DNA of 64,000 nt, from the NCBI GenBank assembly GCA_965242905.1, contig CBDETM010000002.1:1736001-1800000 (forward strand). The letters run 5' to 3'. Below the pieces are notes generated by a model. That model did not search any database. It was given only the letters and a program-made list of their open reading frames with translations, and was not told where the DNA came from. The DNA comes from Bin5 sp965242905 (GTDB taxonomy: Bacteria; Chloroflexota; Anaerolineae; Caldilineales; Caldilineaceae). Shown one piece after another: positions 41,254 through 49,819 of the stretch (its first letter is position 1; every line of letters begins with the position of its first letter). The translations under genes and the position numbers were made by a program.

Positions 41254-41580
41254 TCACCTGCCGTCAACAGAAACATGGCACGCCACCCGCTCGTAACCGT
41301 GCAGAAAATCATAGGTTTCCAATACCAGCCACGACTCTGAGTTAATGTCGGGGAAGTGTCCAATGAGCGTGATCGTGTTCTCCTGGCATAAGACCTCCCT
41401 GTCTGCGCTGCTGAGATAGGAAGCAGTCCCGCCCACTTCCACCTGCCATGTTTTGGCCTGCACACCACTTGAAAGGAGAGGCTAATGAGCGCTGCCTCTG
41501 CGGATCATCAATGAGATGAAACAAAACCACAAGGGTGTGGACTGTTCTCAGTAATAACGATCGACTGGATATCGTATCCT
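41254..41580 (-). pseudogene. Decayed single copy of the giant-protein domain
   Basis: On the minus strand the beginning reads YDIQSIVITENSPHTLVVLF then HLIDDPQ, matching the MDITEVSTALTDDGRLVVVF-HLRDVPE segment. A shifted frame then gives TWQVEVGGTASYLSSADREV, NTITLIGHFPDINSESWLVL and ETYDFLHGYERVACHV, matching the end of copy 8. The Asp-loop middle is deleted. It lies just upstream of the intact gene. Confidence 0.75.
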
Positions 41581-42445
41581 TAGGGGCAGGGGTTCCTCCT
41601 CACACGCGGGGTTAGACCGCACCCATCTGTCGATTGCGGCCACATAGACAGAAACTGTGTGAATAATGCATGTGTGAAGTGTTCTGCCGGAAAACGAGTA
41701 ACCGGAAAAACATTTGGGGGCCCTGGGTGAGATTCAGAAAGAGGCGGTAGCATACTGGGTAAAGTGGGATTTGGGTGGTGGGCCGTGAAAGAAGTGCGGC
41801 TGCGCGGATAGGGATTTTGAGATCGAGTCGGCGAATTCCTGTTTGTGACATTTGCCCGGCGATACCTGGCCGCCCTCCGTTCCACGACGTCTGACTACTT
41901 TTCATAACTCCCTATGTGAGAACCTCTGCGTCGAGTTCACGCTTTTGGGCGCACAGAGAGCTGGCCAAGGTCCCCGCTAACTCACAAACGTTACATGCAC
42001 TGAAAACAGCTGCCTTCCGGGGCGGGGACCCAGAAGACAGCCAGAGGGGGTTCTCCAATCAAGACAGAATCAATCGAAAATGCCTATACAGATGGACTAT
42101 TCGTTCACGCCATCTGAGATCAAATCGTTGTAGAACACGCACATACTCACAGCCGCTCCATCCTCTCCAGGCGAACGTCGAAACATCTCCCCATCCTGCT
42201 CGTGATTGGAAGCAGATGTGCCGTCAGGGGCTTCGCACAGTTCACGGCCCTCCCAGGCCCGATCAGAGGGATAGGTACGTCACACGATTCGGTAAACAGG
42301 GCTTTGTTAGCGCTGTCCGCGGCAGTTTCGTCGTCGCAAAAAGACTTAGCTGTTACCTGAGTTCCGTTACTTCTGGATTTCAATGGTCTACGGTTACGTC
42401 ATACATCCGGTAAGGAACATCACGAGCGCTATACACACGCGTTTC
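41581..42445. other. Region without a convincing gene
   Basis: About 865 bp. Frames on both strands are short, rich in Arg/Pro/Ser and lack ribosome sites or recognisable motifs. Probably decayed sequence; nothing specific identified. Confidence 0.4.
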
Positions 42446-42682
42446 CTAATCTTCGCGGCCATCTTCTTCGAGATCGATAAACTTGTCTATCCGTTCCGCG
42501 AACTCCTCCTCGTCCAGGTAGCGATTCTTCCACTGTGTAATCGTTCCGCGCGGAATATTAAGCTCTTTGGCAACACGACTCAACCCCTTGTCGCTCCTGT
42601 CCAGAAAAAGTAGAACCTGGGCGATTCGGGCATCGGTGTAGCCCCTTCTTCTGCCTTTTCGGGCCAAGCTGAGCTTTCTCAT
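42446..42682 (-). CDS. Small helix-turn-helix DNA-binding protein
   Basis: 78 residues. A basic N terminus (MRKLSLARKGRRRGY) leads into DARIAQVLLFLDRSDKGLSR followed by VAKELNIPRGTITQWKNRYL, a clear helix-turn-helix of the transposase-OrfA or terminase-small-subunit kind, and an acidic tail. No transposase catalytic gene is adjacent, so it is an orphan regulator or a mobile-element remnant. Confidence 0.5.
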   Translation of the reverse strand: MRKLSLARKGRRRGYTDARIAQVLLFLDRSDKGLSRVAKELNIPRGTITQWKNRYLDEEEFAERIDKFIDLEEDGRED

Positions 42683-42733
42683 TTATGGTGCCGCCATGTC
42701 CTCTTACTCCTCGCCTTTGAATTCGCAGTCATG

Positions 42734-43009
42734 CTATTTCTCGACGATCTCAATGGCATGTATCGAATCCACAGCAACGTGCAGCATCTCCAATATCTTG
42801 TTAATGGGAGAGATTCTGGAGTCCTGTAGACTTATGACTTCGGGCAGTTCACCGATACTGTTCTGACACCTGTCGATTGTTTCCGGACGCAACTGGAAAC
42901 CGACCGGCTGCTTCAGACCCATGTGCGCTGACACAACGCAGAACTTGCCGGGCAGGCATAGACTGAACTGCCTCCAGCACCGACACCCGTTAATTGTTGT
43001 TAATCTCAC
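42734..43009 (-). CDS. Doubtful small frame, possibly a gene tail
   Basis: 91 residues. The C-terminal part (GFQLRPETIDRCQNSIGELP, SPINKILEMLHVAVDSIHAI) looks protein-like, but the start region is Cys/Arg-rich and unconvincing. A short, different frame upstream on the same strand (43010-43060) reads MNTNRQKAEALQILSEINNN before a stop, so this may be the frame-shifted remains of one gene. No family recognised. Confidence 0.2.
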   Translation of the reverse strand: MRLTTINGCRCWRQFSLCLPGKFCVVSAHMGLKQPVGFQLRPETIDRCQNSIGELPEVISLQDSRISPINKILEMLHVAVDSIHAIEIVEK

Positions 43010-43383
43010 TCAGAATCTGTAGCGCTTCCGCCTTCTGCCTGTTCGTGTTCATGCGCCGCCTCAATTTGGGCGAGACTTAACTCTGCGTTTGCTCATGACC
43101 ATCCTCATTTCATGGGTAGCAAGTCACACCTGACCCCCGACCCCGGAGCAGCAGATGCCCTGATTCGGAACGCTCCGCGTTGTCGGTACTGCCGCTGACA
43201 TTGTCGATGACGCTGTCGAGAATGCCTCCACGTGCGTGTCCCATCTCTATTGATAGTCCGTGAAATTTATATCTTACAGCATTGGAATGTTATTCGTATG
43301 TAGATCAGTCTTATTTTCGTATCAGTATTGTGTCAACTTTTGCAGATCGTAGTATAGCGGCCGTCCAGGCCGCGCACGTCTTC
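43010..43383. other. Gene-free spacer
   Basis: About 370 bp. 43250-43350 is distinctly AT-rich against the local background, and the response-regulator remnant follows. No promoter or structure could be assigned. Confidence 0.4.
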
Positions 43384-43805
43384 AATCAGGGGCCACCGAC
43401 TGTGTGGTGAAACCTTCCTCGCCCACGGAGCTGGGTGCGCGCATCAGGGCGGTCCTGCGCCAGCGCTCCGGAATCGGCTATCTCGGGCAGCCCGAAGACT
43501 GTGTTTTGGAAGATCTGGTGATCAACTATGCGGAGCGCCGCGTGGCTGTGGCCGGACGGCCCGTGGTGCAGACCGCGACCGCGTATGGACTGCTCTTCGA
43601 GCCATTCGCCAATGCCGATCTGGTGGTGGCCCACGAGCAGCTGCTGCAACGGATCTGGGGACCGGGCAACTCCGGCGAAGCAGGGCTGGCCGGCACCGCG
43701 GTGCAGAGACTCCGCCGCAAATCCGGTGATGATGCACACAATCCCAGATACATCTTTACTGAACCACGCGTGGGATACCGGATGGAAAAGCCTTCGTCCA
43801 CCTGA
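43384..43805 (+). pseudogene. Remnant of an OmpR-family response regulator (effector domain only)
   Basis: The sequence enters at the end of a receiver domain (GATDCVVKPSSPTELGARIR) and continues through a winged-helix effector: VINYAERRVAVAGRPVVQTA, VVAHEQLLQRIWGPGNSGEA, VQRLRRKSGDDAHNPRYIFT, EPRVGYRMEKP. The phosphoacceptor part is missing entirely, and several core positions are changed (KPSSP for KPFSP, FEPFANADLVV in the helix). A truncated and probably dead gene, unrelated in detail to the intact regulator at 46802. Confidence 0.75.
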
Positions 43806-43949
43806 TCTGACGCGTCCTGCAGGGGCATTGCTCGTGGGTGCCCCTTCGCAGCAGCCCACCTGACAGCGCCACGCACGACAGGTAAAGAAAGAGCGACCTG
43901 CCCACACCAGTAGACAGACCGCCCTTACACGTCGCCGGCAATGAGCTCA

Positions 43950-44621
43950 CTACCAGCTGATATATCTCACGTTGTGACCCGGATCAAGCGTAAACACGTA
44001 AGGCTTGTTCGTGTCATACTCGTTGTCGGGATAGTACGTGCTCACCCGCAGCAGCGTCTTGTCCCCTTCGACAATGTAGTCGATCACGACTGACTTGCCG
44101 GTCATGGGATTGGTGCCCTCCCATCGCTCAATCCTGGGCGAATCGGGCAAGAAGGGGCCGGGCTGGGCGCTGCCGTCGGCGCCGATGAACCAATACTGCA
44201 GACCGCCTGTGACGGAGCAGATCTGGGCGGGCCTGGCCGCGTGAGTTATGTGGCAGTCGATCCCCGTGTAAACCGGCGCCGAATTGGAGCCACCGCCGCT
44301 GCCCGAACCACCCGGGGAATTGCCACTCGGAGGGGGAGGAGGATTGCTACTCGGTGGAGGCGGAGGATTGCCGCCAGGGCCGGATGTCGGAGGACTGCCG
44401 CCGGGCCCCGAAGGCGGCGGGATACCCGGCAAAGGAGGAATGTGGGTATCATGGCCGCCCCTGGCGTGGTCCGAAGCACTGCAATGACCAGCTGAGAGCG
44501 TGCCGTCCGGGAACTGGCAATAGCCTTCACCCTCGCTGGCCGGATGGGCAAACACTGAAGTCGGAATCGCGAACGCGGCTATGAGAACTGCGAGAGAGGC
44601 GAATAGGCGTAACCTTGTCAT
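43950..44621 (-). CDS. Secreted Pro/Gly-rich protein
   Basis: 223 residues. The signal peptide MTRLRLFASLAVLIAAFAIP ends near SVFAHP. A short Cys-containing segment (GYCQFPDGTLSAGHCSASDH) is followed by a low-complexity stretch of PPPSG/GPGG repeats (about 65-115). A compact C-terminal domain follows: YTGIDCHITHAARPAQICSV, GLQYWFIGADGSAQPGPFLP, VVIDYIVEGDKTLLRVSTYY, ending VRYISW. Four Cys could form two disulphides. No named family. It lies beside the two-component system and carries a TGACA direct repeat upstream similar to that of the FxLYD lipoprotein gene. Confidence 0.75.
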   Translation of the reverse strand: MTRLRLFASLAVLIAAFAIPTSVFAHPASEGEGYCQFPDGTLSAGHCSASDHARGGHDTHIPPLPGIPPPSGPGGSPPTSGPGGNPPPPPSSNPPPPPSGNSPGGSGSGGGSNSAPVYTGIDCHITHAARPAQICSVTGGLQYWFIGADGSAQPGPFLPDSPRIERWEGTNPMTGKSVVIDYIVEGDKTLLRVSTYYPDNEYDTNKPYVFTLDPGHNVRYISW

Positions 44622-44723
44622 GGTAGTGTCTCCTTTCTAGTCCCGCCTGCACTAATGAAATGGTTTGCGGGGTTAAATTAGGGACGACGCCCGCGTAGGC
44701 GATGTTTCCCCTTGCCATGATAC

Positions 44724-44760
44724 TGACATGAAAGGAGGCAAAATTGACACACTAATGACA
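44724..44760 (+). promoter_or_regulatory. TGACA direct repeats upstream of the secreted Pro/Gly-rich protein
   Basis: TGACA occurs at 44724, 44745 and 44756. The last two are exactly 11 bp apart (TGACA-N6-TGACA) and the first is 21 bp away, so all face the same side of the helix. The same TGACA-N6-TGACA occurs at 47752. OmpR-family regulators bind such direct repeats. Inference only. Confidence 0.35.
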
Positions 44761-45100
44761 CCCAGATGTAGAAACATCCGGATTTAGTCACTGCTGATAG
44801 AATTCTAAAGAGGCGAAGTCCTTCCCCCATATTTTGTCGCTTTAGGGTAACTAGTGAGCCATGTTCTATGTATGTTCTGTGTGCGGTGTGCCAGGGGGGA
44901 ATGTACCTTCAGTATTTCTGTAGGGGGCTCGCGATGGTCATAGCGGTGAACGTTGGGTATATATGTCAGTTGGCTCGCCTGTCTTGCCTGCGCTGGCACA
45001 TACTTGGAATCTGCCAAGACGCGGGGTTGGGGGAGGAAGCCCGGCCGCCGCGGGACGACAACTTCGCATTAGCCACACACTCGCTACGGCGCGGACAGGA

Positions 45101-45162
45101 GAGGGGGCGTTGCGGGGGCGGAGCCCCCGCACAAGGGAGGGCCGAATAGGCCCGACCGCCCA
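45101..45162 (+). repeat. Double-hairpin dispersed repeat, copy 2
   Basis: Almost identical to the copy at 20884: GCGGGGGC-GGA-GCCCCCGC, ACAAGGGA, GGGCC-GAATA-GGCCC, GACCGCCC. It is followed directly by AGTGGTCAGTGATC heptads. Confidence 0.7.
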
Positions 45163-45395
45163 GAAAAGCAGTGGTCAGTGATCAGTGATCAGTGAAAGCA
45201 CAGATTGATGGGTGATTGGTATTGAGAGGAGTGAGGAGAGGAGAGAGTTCGCTGGCCTCGTCCGGTGTCGCGCACTGAATGAGGCTTAGTCGTTGCGAAG
45301 TGAAGAAAAAGGCAAGAGAAACTCCCAAGAGCAACATCAGTGATGAAGTTGTGGCGCCTTACCCAAAGGGGGCGGCCCTTGTGGGCGCTCTTCAC

Positions 45396-46802
45396 TCACC
45401 ATTCCAGGGGAAGTTGAAAAGTCACTGCGGCGCCCTGCCCAGGCCCGTCGCTATTTATGGCAGCTGTACCCCCATGCGCTTCCGCCATCGCCCGCGCAAT
45501 TGCCAGTCCCAGACCTGTGCCGCCTATGCCGTGACGGCGAGATTGGTCAGTACGGTAGAAGCGCTCGAAGACGTGAGGCAGATTTTCCGAATCGATGCCG
45601 ATCCCGTCATCAGTCACCGTAATGGCCACTGCCCCTTCGCCTTCCAACTTCGCCCTGACCACGACGCGCCCGTTCGCCTCACAGCAACGGATGGCGTTGT
45701 TCAGTACGTTGCCCAGCGCCTGCCCCATGCGCATCCGGTCCAGTGTCATCTCCGGAAGGTCGGCATCGGCCTCAAGCGACAGCGCAACCTGCCGCGCCTG
45801 CGATTGCGGTTGCCAGCGCTCCACCTCCGCGGCAAGCAACTCGTTGAGCGAACACACTTCAAGAGTGAGCTGCAACTCGCCATGGTCCGTTTCCGCCAGC
45901 CAGTTCAGATCCGTGACCAGACCGCGCAGCCTCTCCACCTCCTGAATGATGTGGTCGGACGCGCCCTCAGGGGTCTGCAGCCCATCGCGCAGTCCTGTTG
46001 CCTCCAGTTGTATCACGCTCAAGGGGGTATTCAGTTCATGCGAAACATCGTTGATCAACCGCCTGCGCAGTGCCCGCTGTGTTTCCAGGGTCGAGCTCAT
46101 TCGGTTGAAAGCCGCGCTCATCCTTCCCAACTCGTCCTCAGACGTGACCGGCAGCCGAGTCGTGTCCCCCTGCGCAATCGCCTGTGTCGCCGCCGTCAAC
46201 GCCGTCACAGGCGACGTAATCCGCCTTGACAGCCAGGCCGCCAGCAGGATAGCAACCCCGATCGTCAGCACGCCGCCAACTGCGATGATATACAGCAACG
46301 TGCTCAGAAAGCCATGCGACTCCGTCGAGAGAAAGTTGCCGTTTACGTCCACATAGACATGGCCGACGGGGCGGTTCGCAGCCAGATCGAACACCGTCTC
46401 ACGGTACCCGTCCAGATCGGGCACATTGGCGCCCGCTGTCAACTGGGACAGGTTGTCCTTCACCACCCGCCCATCTTCGCTGGCGACAACGACGCGCACC
46501 GAGTCCTGGTGAAAGCCCTCGCCGCTCTCTCCTCCGCCTTCACCGGACCCCTCCTCGTGCGGTGCTTCACCGTAGCTGTATCCGGCCTCGGACAGGGATG
46601 CGTCTACCGTATCCCAACCGCCGGCTGCCGTATACGCCCGGCTCAGACTCCGGGCCAGCCGGCTCGCCTCCTCGCCGCCAATCCGGTCTACGAAGACGCC
46701 CAGGCTGGATTCGGTCCCGTAATAGACCACGCCAACACCGATCAGCACCGTGAGGAGGATAACGACAACGTTCGAACCCAGGATCCGCCAGCGCAGCGAC
46801 AT
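45396..46802 (-). CDS. Sensor histidine kinase with a Gly/Ser/Glu-rich sensor insert
   Basis: 468 residues from ATG 46802, which overlaps the response-regulator stop (TGATG); a GTG one codon earlier is possible. Two membrane helices (about 7-29 and 168-192) flank an extracytoplasmic domain of about 135 residues that contains an unusual tract, EEGSGEGGGESGEG, near residue 84. HAMP region SRRITSPVTALTAATQAIAQ; HisKA with the phospho-His in NDVSHELNTPLSV; ATPase with N box ALGNVLNNAIR, G1 DDGIGI and G2 GGTGLGLAIARA. A BaeS-type kinase pairing with the regulator at 46802-47479. Confidence 0.9.
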   Translation of the reverse strand: MSLRWRILGSNVVVILLTVLIGVGVVYYGTESSLGVFVDRIGGEEASRLARSLSRAYTAAGGWDTVDASLSEAGYSYGEAPHEEGSGEGGGESGEGFHQDSVRVVVASEDGRVVKDNLSQLTAGANVPDLDGYRETVFDLAANRPVGHVYVDVNGNFLSTESHGFLSTLLYIIAVGGVLTIGVAILLAAWLSRRITSPVTALTAATQAIAQGDTTRLPVTSEDELGRMSAAFNRMSSTLETQRALRRRLINDVSHELNTPLSVIQLEATGLRDGLQTPEGASDHIIQEVERLRGLVTDLNWLAETDHGELQLTLEVCSLNELLAAEVERWQPQSQARQVALSLEADADLPEMTLDRMRMGQALGNVLNNAIRCCEANGRVVVRAKLEGEGAVAITVTDDGIGIDSENLPHVFERFYRTDQSRRHGIGGTGLGLAIARAMAEAHGGTAAINSDGPGQGAAVTFQLPLEW

Positions 46803-47479
46803 CACGGCTCCTCCACTACAAACCTGTAACCGGCGCCGTAAACGGTCTCAATCGGCCGGTTGCGGCCCTGGCTGATCTGCTTGCGCAGGCGCGCGATCTG
46901 ATTGTCAATGGCGCGGTCGAACCCCTCGAAATCGTTGTCGAAGGCCAGCTCGATCAGCTGATCACGCGTCAGCACCTGGTTGGGATGGCGCATGAATGCC
47001 GAGAGCAGATCGATCTGCGCCTGACTCAGGGGGACCGGCTCTCCATCCACCGTAACGCTGCGCGTGGTCTCGTTCAGCGTGATGTTGTTGTGCGTCAGGA
47101 TTTGCTGGACTCTGCCTTTGACGCGGCGCAGTACGGCGTCCGCACGCGCGATGACCTCCTCCGGAGCGAAAGGCTTGACAATGTAATCGTCGGCGCCGCT
47201 CTCCAACCCGATGATCCGATCGTCCTGTGCTTCTCGGGCCGTCAGCATGATGAGCGGAACGTCCGACTCTCGCCGCAGAATCCGGCACAGCTCCACCCCA
47301 TCGAGACGCGGAAGCATCAGATCGAGGATGATCAGGTCCGGTAGCAGTGTGCGCGCCAGTTCCAGGCCGGATTCACCGTCATGCGTAACCTCAGCGCTGA
47401 ACCCGGCCCGCTCGAAATATACCTTGACCCAGTTCGCTATCCTCGTATCGTCTTCAACTATCAGCACCGTGCCGCGCAT
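46802..47479 (-). CDS. OmpR-family response regulator
   Basis: 225 residues; ATG 47479 after GAGGGCAGG. Receiver domain with acidic pocket VEDD, phosphoacceptor Asp in LIILDLMLPRLDG, LTAR and IVKPF. The winged-helix effector has LSQAQIDLLSAFMRHPNQVL, RAIDNQIARLRKQIS and YGAGYRFVVEEP. First gene of the regulator-kinase operon, divergent from the FxLYD lipoprotein gene across 360 bp, which is a likely target. Confidence 0.93.
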   Translation of the reverse strand: MRGTVLIVEDDTRIANWVKVYFERAGFSAEVTHDGESGLELARTLLPDLIILDLMLPRLDGVELCRILRRESDVPLIMLTAREAQDDRIIGLESGADDYIVKPFAPEEVIARADAVLRRVKGRVQQILTHNNITLNETTRSVTVDGEPVPLSQAQIDLLSAFMRHPNQVLTRDQLIELAFDNDFEGFDRAIDNQIARLRKQISQGRNRPIETVYGAGYRFVVEEP

Positions 47480-47751
47480 CGCCTGCCCTCAGAAAACCCA
47501 ACTCGCCTCAGTCGCTGGACCCAACTCCGCCCCGTTCACATGATGCACTTGACCCGGAAGGCCGCTGGCCGTGTTCGCCATACATTCAGCCAGGTTGGTG
47601 CAAGGTAGAGTGGACCGGTTTGCTGACAGAGAATCCGACCTGCTTCCGTTTTCCAACCGCCTCTCTAGCGTACACTATCCCGACCTCTTGGCGAAAGCCC
47701 TGATAGAACATCCGCGGTTCCCTACAGATCAATTTGAAATTTACCAAGTTC

Positions 47752-47767
47752 TGACATATTTGTGACA
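47752..47767 (+). promoter_or_regulatory. TGACA direct repeat upstream of the FxLYD lipoprotein gene
   Basis: TGACATATTTGTGACA: two TGACA boxes 11 bp apart, centred about 80 bp before the lipoprotein ATG and about 280 bp before the response-regulator start. The same spacing occurs before the secreted protein at 44621. A candidate binding site for the adjacent regulator, by inference. Confidence 0.4.
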
Positions 47768-47839
47768 CATTTCACCTCTATCATGGGCAGTGTATGAGGG
47801 ACACGCCCTCAAAAGACCATATTGAAACGAGGTGAAAAA

Positions 47840-49174
47840 ATGAGACACAAGGGAACGAAGTTGAGAGTGGCGCAGACGCTGGCGATACTGGTGCTGATCG
47901 TCGCGATGATGGTAGCCGTCGGCTGTTCACGGAGGGGACAAAGCAATGCCGACCAGAGTGCAGGCAACGTTACGGAGAGCCGCGGCGAAAGCAGCGAAAG
48001 TGCCGGTGAAGGTAGCGAGAGCGGCGGCGAAGGCGGCGCAGCCGGCAGTGAAGAAGGCGGCAGCGCCCTCGCCCTTGACGAGACCTTCGACATGGTCCGC
48101 GCCGGCGCTCGCCTCATCATGAGCTACGACCCGGCCGCCAACGCCTTTGTCGGCTCCGTCGCCAACACCTCCGACGCCACCCTGACCCGGGTACGCATCG
48201 AAGTCCACCTGTCCAACGGCATCGAACTCGGCCCGACTACGCCGACCGACCTGGCGCCCGGTGAAATCCTCGATGTCGTTCTCCCCGCCTCAACGCAGTC
48301 TTTCGACGGCTGGACGCCCCATGCCGAGGTCGGCGCCAGTGAAGGCAGCGGCGAAGGCAGTGGCGAAGGCGGCGGCGAATCCGGCAGCGGTGAGGGCAGC
48401 GGCGAGAGCGGAGATCCCTCCAGCCCCATCCTCGCCCTCGACGAAAGCTGGGACGGCGTCGTCAACGGTGTGAGAACCGCCATGTCCTACGATCCTGCTG
48501 CGCAGATATTCTCAGGCATCGTCGAGAATACGACCGGCCAGACCCTCTGCTTCGTGCAGATCGAGCTGAACCTCAAGCAGGGAACGACGACCGTTGTCGA
48601 GCTCGGACCGCAGCCCGTAGGCGACCTGGCCCCCGGCGCCCAGACCACGGTCGAGCTGCGCGTCGCCGATGAGCCAACCGCAGCCGGCGTTGCCTACGAC
48701 GCCTGGGAGATTCACCCGGAAACCTTCGCCTGTGGCGGCCCCGGACCTGTCAACACCGAAGGCAGCGGCGGCGAGGGTGGCAGCGAAAGTGGCAGTGAAG
48801 CCGGTGGCAACGCCCTCGCCCTCGACGAGACCTTCGACATGGTGCGCGCCGGCGCTCGCCTGATCATGAGCTACGATGCGCACAGCAACGCCTTCTTCGG
48901 TACGGTCGTGAACACCACCAGCGCGACCTTGACCCAGGTACGCATCGAGGTCCACCTGTCCAACGGTATCGAGCTCGGCCCGACAACGCCGGCCGATCTG
49001 GCGCCCGGCGCGGCCATGAATGTGATCCTCCACGGATCAGCGCAGCCTTTCGATGGCTGGACGCCCCATGCCGAGGTCGGCGCCAGTGAAGGAGGCAGCG
49101 GCGGCGGTGAAGGTAGCGGCGAGCATGGTAGCGGTGGCGAAGGCAGCGGCAGTGAAGGCAGCGGGGGCGGCTAG
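47840..49174 (+). CDS. Lipoprotein with three FxLYD-like domains and Gly/Ser/Glu linkers
   Basis: 444 residues from ATG 47840 (GAGGTG upstream). The signal AQTLAILVLIVAMMVAVGC ends in a lipobox Cys. Three beta-sandwich modules of about 95 residues start at ALDETFDMVRAGARLIMSYD, ALDESWDGVVNGVRTAMSYD and again ALDETFDMVRAGARLIMSYD. Modules 1 and 3 are nearly identical (RIEVHLSNGIELGPTTP, FDGWTPHAEVG), module 2 is diverged. They resemble FxLYD domains. Linkers and tail are almost pure G/S/E (GEGSGEGGGESGSGEGSGES), the same composition as the insert in the neighbouring kinase sensor. Probably a surface protein controlled by that two-component system. Confidence 0.82.
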   Translation: MRHKGTKLRVAQTLAILVLIVAMMVAVGCSRRGQSNADQSAGNVTESRGESSESAGEGSESGGEGGAAGSEEGGSALALDETFDMVRAGARLIMSYDPAANAFVGSVANTSDATLTRVRIEVHLSNGIELGPTTPTDLAPGEILDVVLPASTQSFDGWTPHAEVGASEGSGEGSGEGGGESGSGEGSGESGDPSSPILALDESWDGVVNGVRTAMSYDPAAQIFSGIVENTTGQTLCFVQIELNLKQGTTTVVELGPQPVGDLAPGAQTTVELRVADEPTAAGVAYDAWEIHPETFACGGPGPVNTEGSGGEGGSESGSEAGGNALALDETFDMVRAGARLIMSYDAHSNAFFGTVVNTTSATLTQVRIEVHLSNGIELGPTTPADLAPGAAMNVILHGSAQPFDGWTPHAEVGASEGGSGGGEGSGEHGSGGEGSGSEGSGGG

Positions 49175-49819
49175 AAGCCACAGGTCCCTGTGACGCCTTC
49201 AAGTTGGAGTCGAGCGTCGTTGCTCAGTTAGCCAGGTAAGAACAGGCGTGGCGCCCCAGATGGGGTGCCACGTTTGCTTTGTTTCAATGGGACGGCATGT
49301 TTGAATCGTTAAAACAACTGCTCAGAGCGGCGCCGTGCATTTCAATGGCAGGAATTAGCAAGAGTTGTGTCGCAATCCATATGAAAACATACATATATAT
49401 ATGGATGACTATATGGGCCACATCAGCAATTCTCTTTTGCGAGCTCAGGTGTTAGTGGCACAGTTCACAGACTGCGTGCAGACCCAGTTTCAGTCGCCAG
49501 GAATCAGCAGCGATTGAATCAGGATGGAAGCACGGGGGCGCGAGAGAAGTCTCGCCCTTTTGCGCGCTTGGGAACTGAAGCCGGGAGGAGTGAATCGAAG
49601 GCGGGTGTGTGAGCACCTTTCGCTGGCCGCAGACAATTCAATTGTGCACGAAGGTGGGGCTAGCTAGGAGGGGGGCGTTGCGGGGAGTTCCCCCCGCACA
49701 AGGGAGGGCCGAAGGCCCGACCGCCCGGAACTGCAGTGGTTAGCGGTCAGTGGTCAGTGGTCAGTGGAGGGTTGCCGGAGAGAGGCAGTTTGGAGGCGTT
49801 GTGAGGGGTTTGGGGAGGG
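49175..49819. other. Intergenic region with repeats
   Basis: About 645 bp between convergent genes. GTGGCGCCCCAGATGGGGTG and CCACG at 49249-49273 can fold back on itself after the lipoprotein gene and may terminate transcription. 49388-49412 has ATACATATATATATGGATG-like AT repeats. The double-hairpin repeat (49669-49727) and AGTGGTC heptads (49736-49767) follow. No gene seen. Confidence 0.5.
49669..49727 (+). repeat. Double-hairpin dispersed repeat, copy 3 (shortened loops)
   Basis: GCGGGGAGTTCCCCCCGC, ACAAGGGA, then GGGCC-GAA-GGCCC, GACCGCCC. Compared with copies 1 and 2, both loops differ and the stem bases change in a still-pairing way, which supports a conserved structure over a conserved sequence. 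Confidence 0.65.

Larger units (their letters stand above)
44622..45395. other. Intergenic region carrying repeats
   Basis: About 770 bp between two leftward genes. It holds the TGACA repeats near 44724-44760, the double-hairpin repeat (45101-45162), short AGTGATC heptads (45172-45196), and at 45373-45392 a hairpin of the ACAAG-loop type on the minus strand (GCGCCC-ACAAG-GGCCGC) just after the kinase stop. No gene seen. Confidence 0.55.

Noticed and set aside
41916..42413. Plus-strand frame of 165 codons
   Set aside because: Arg/Ser-rich with no ribosome site and no recognisable motif; probably chance in a decayed region.
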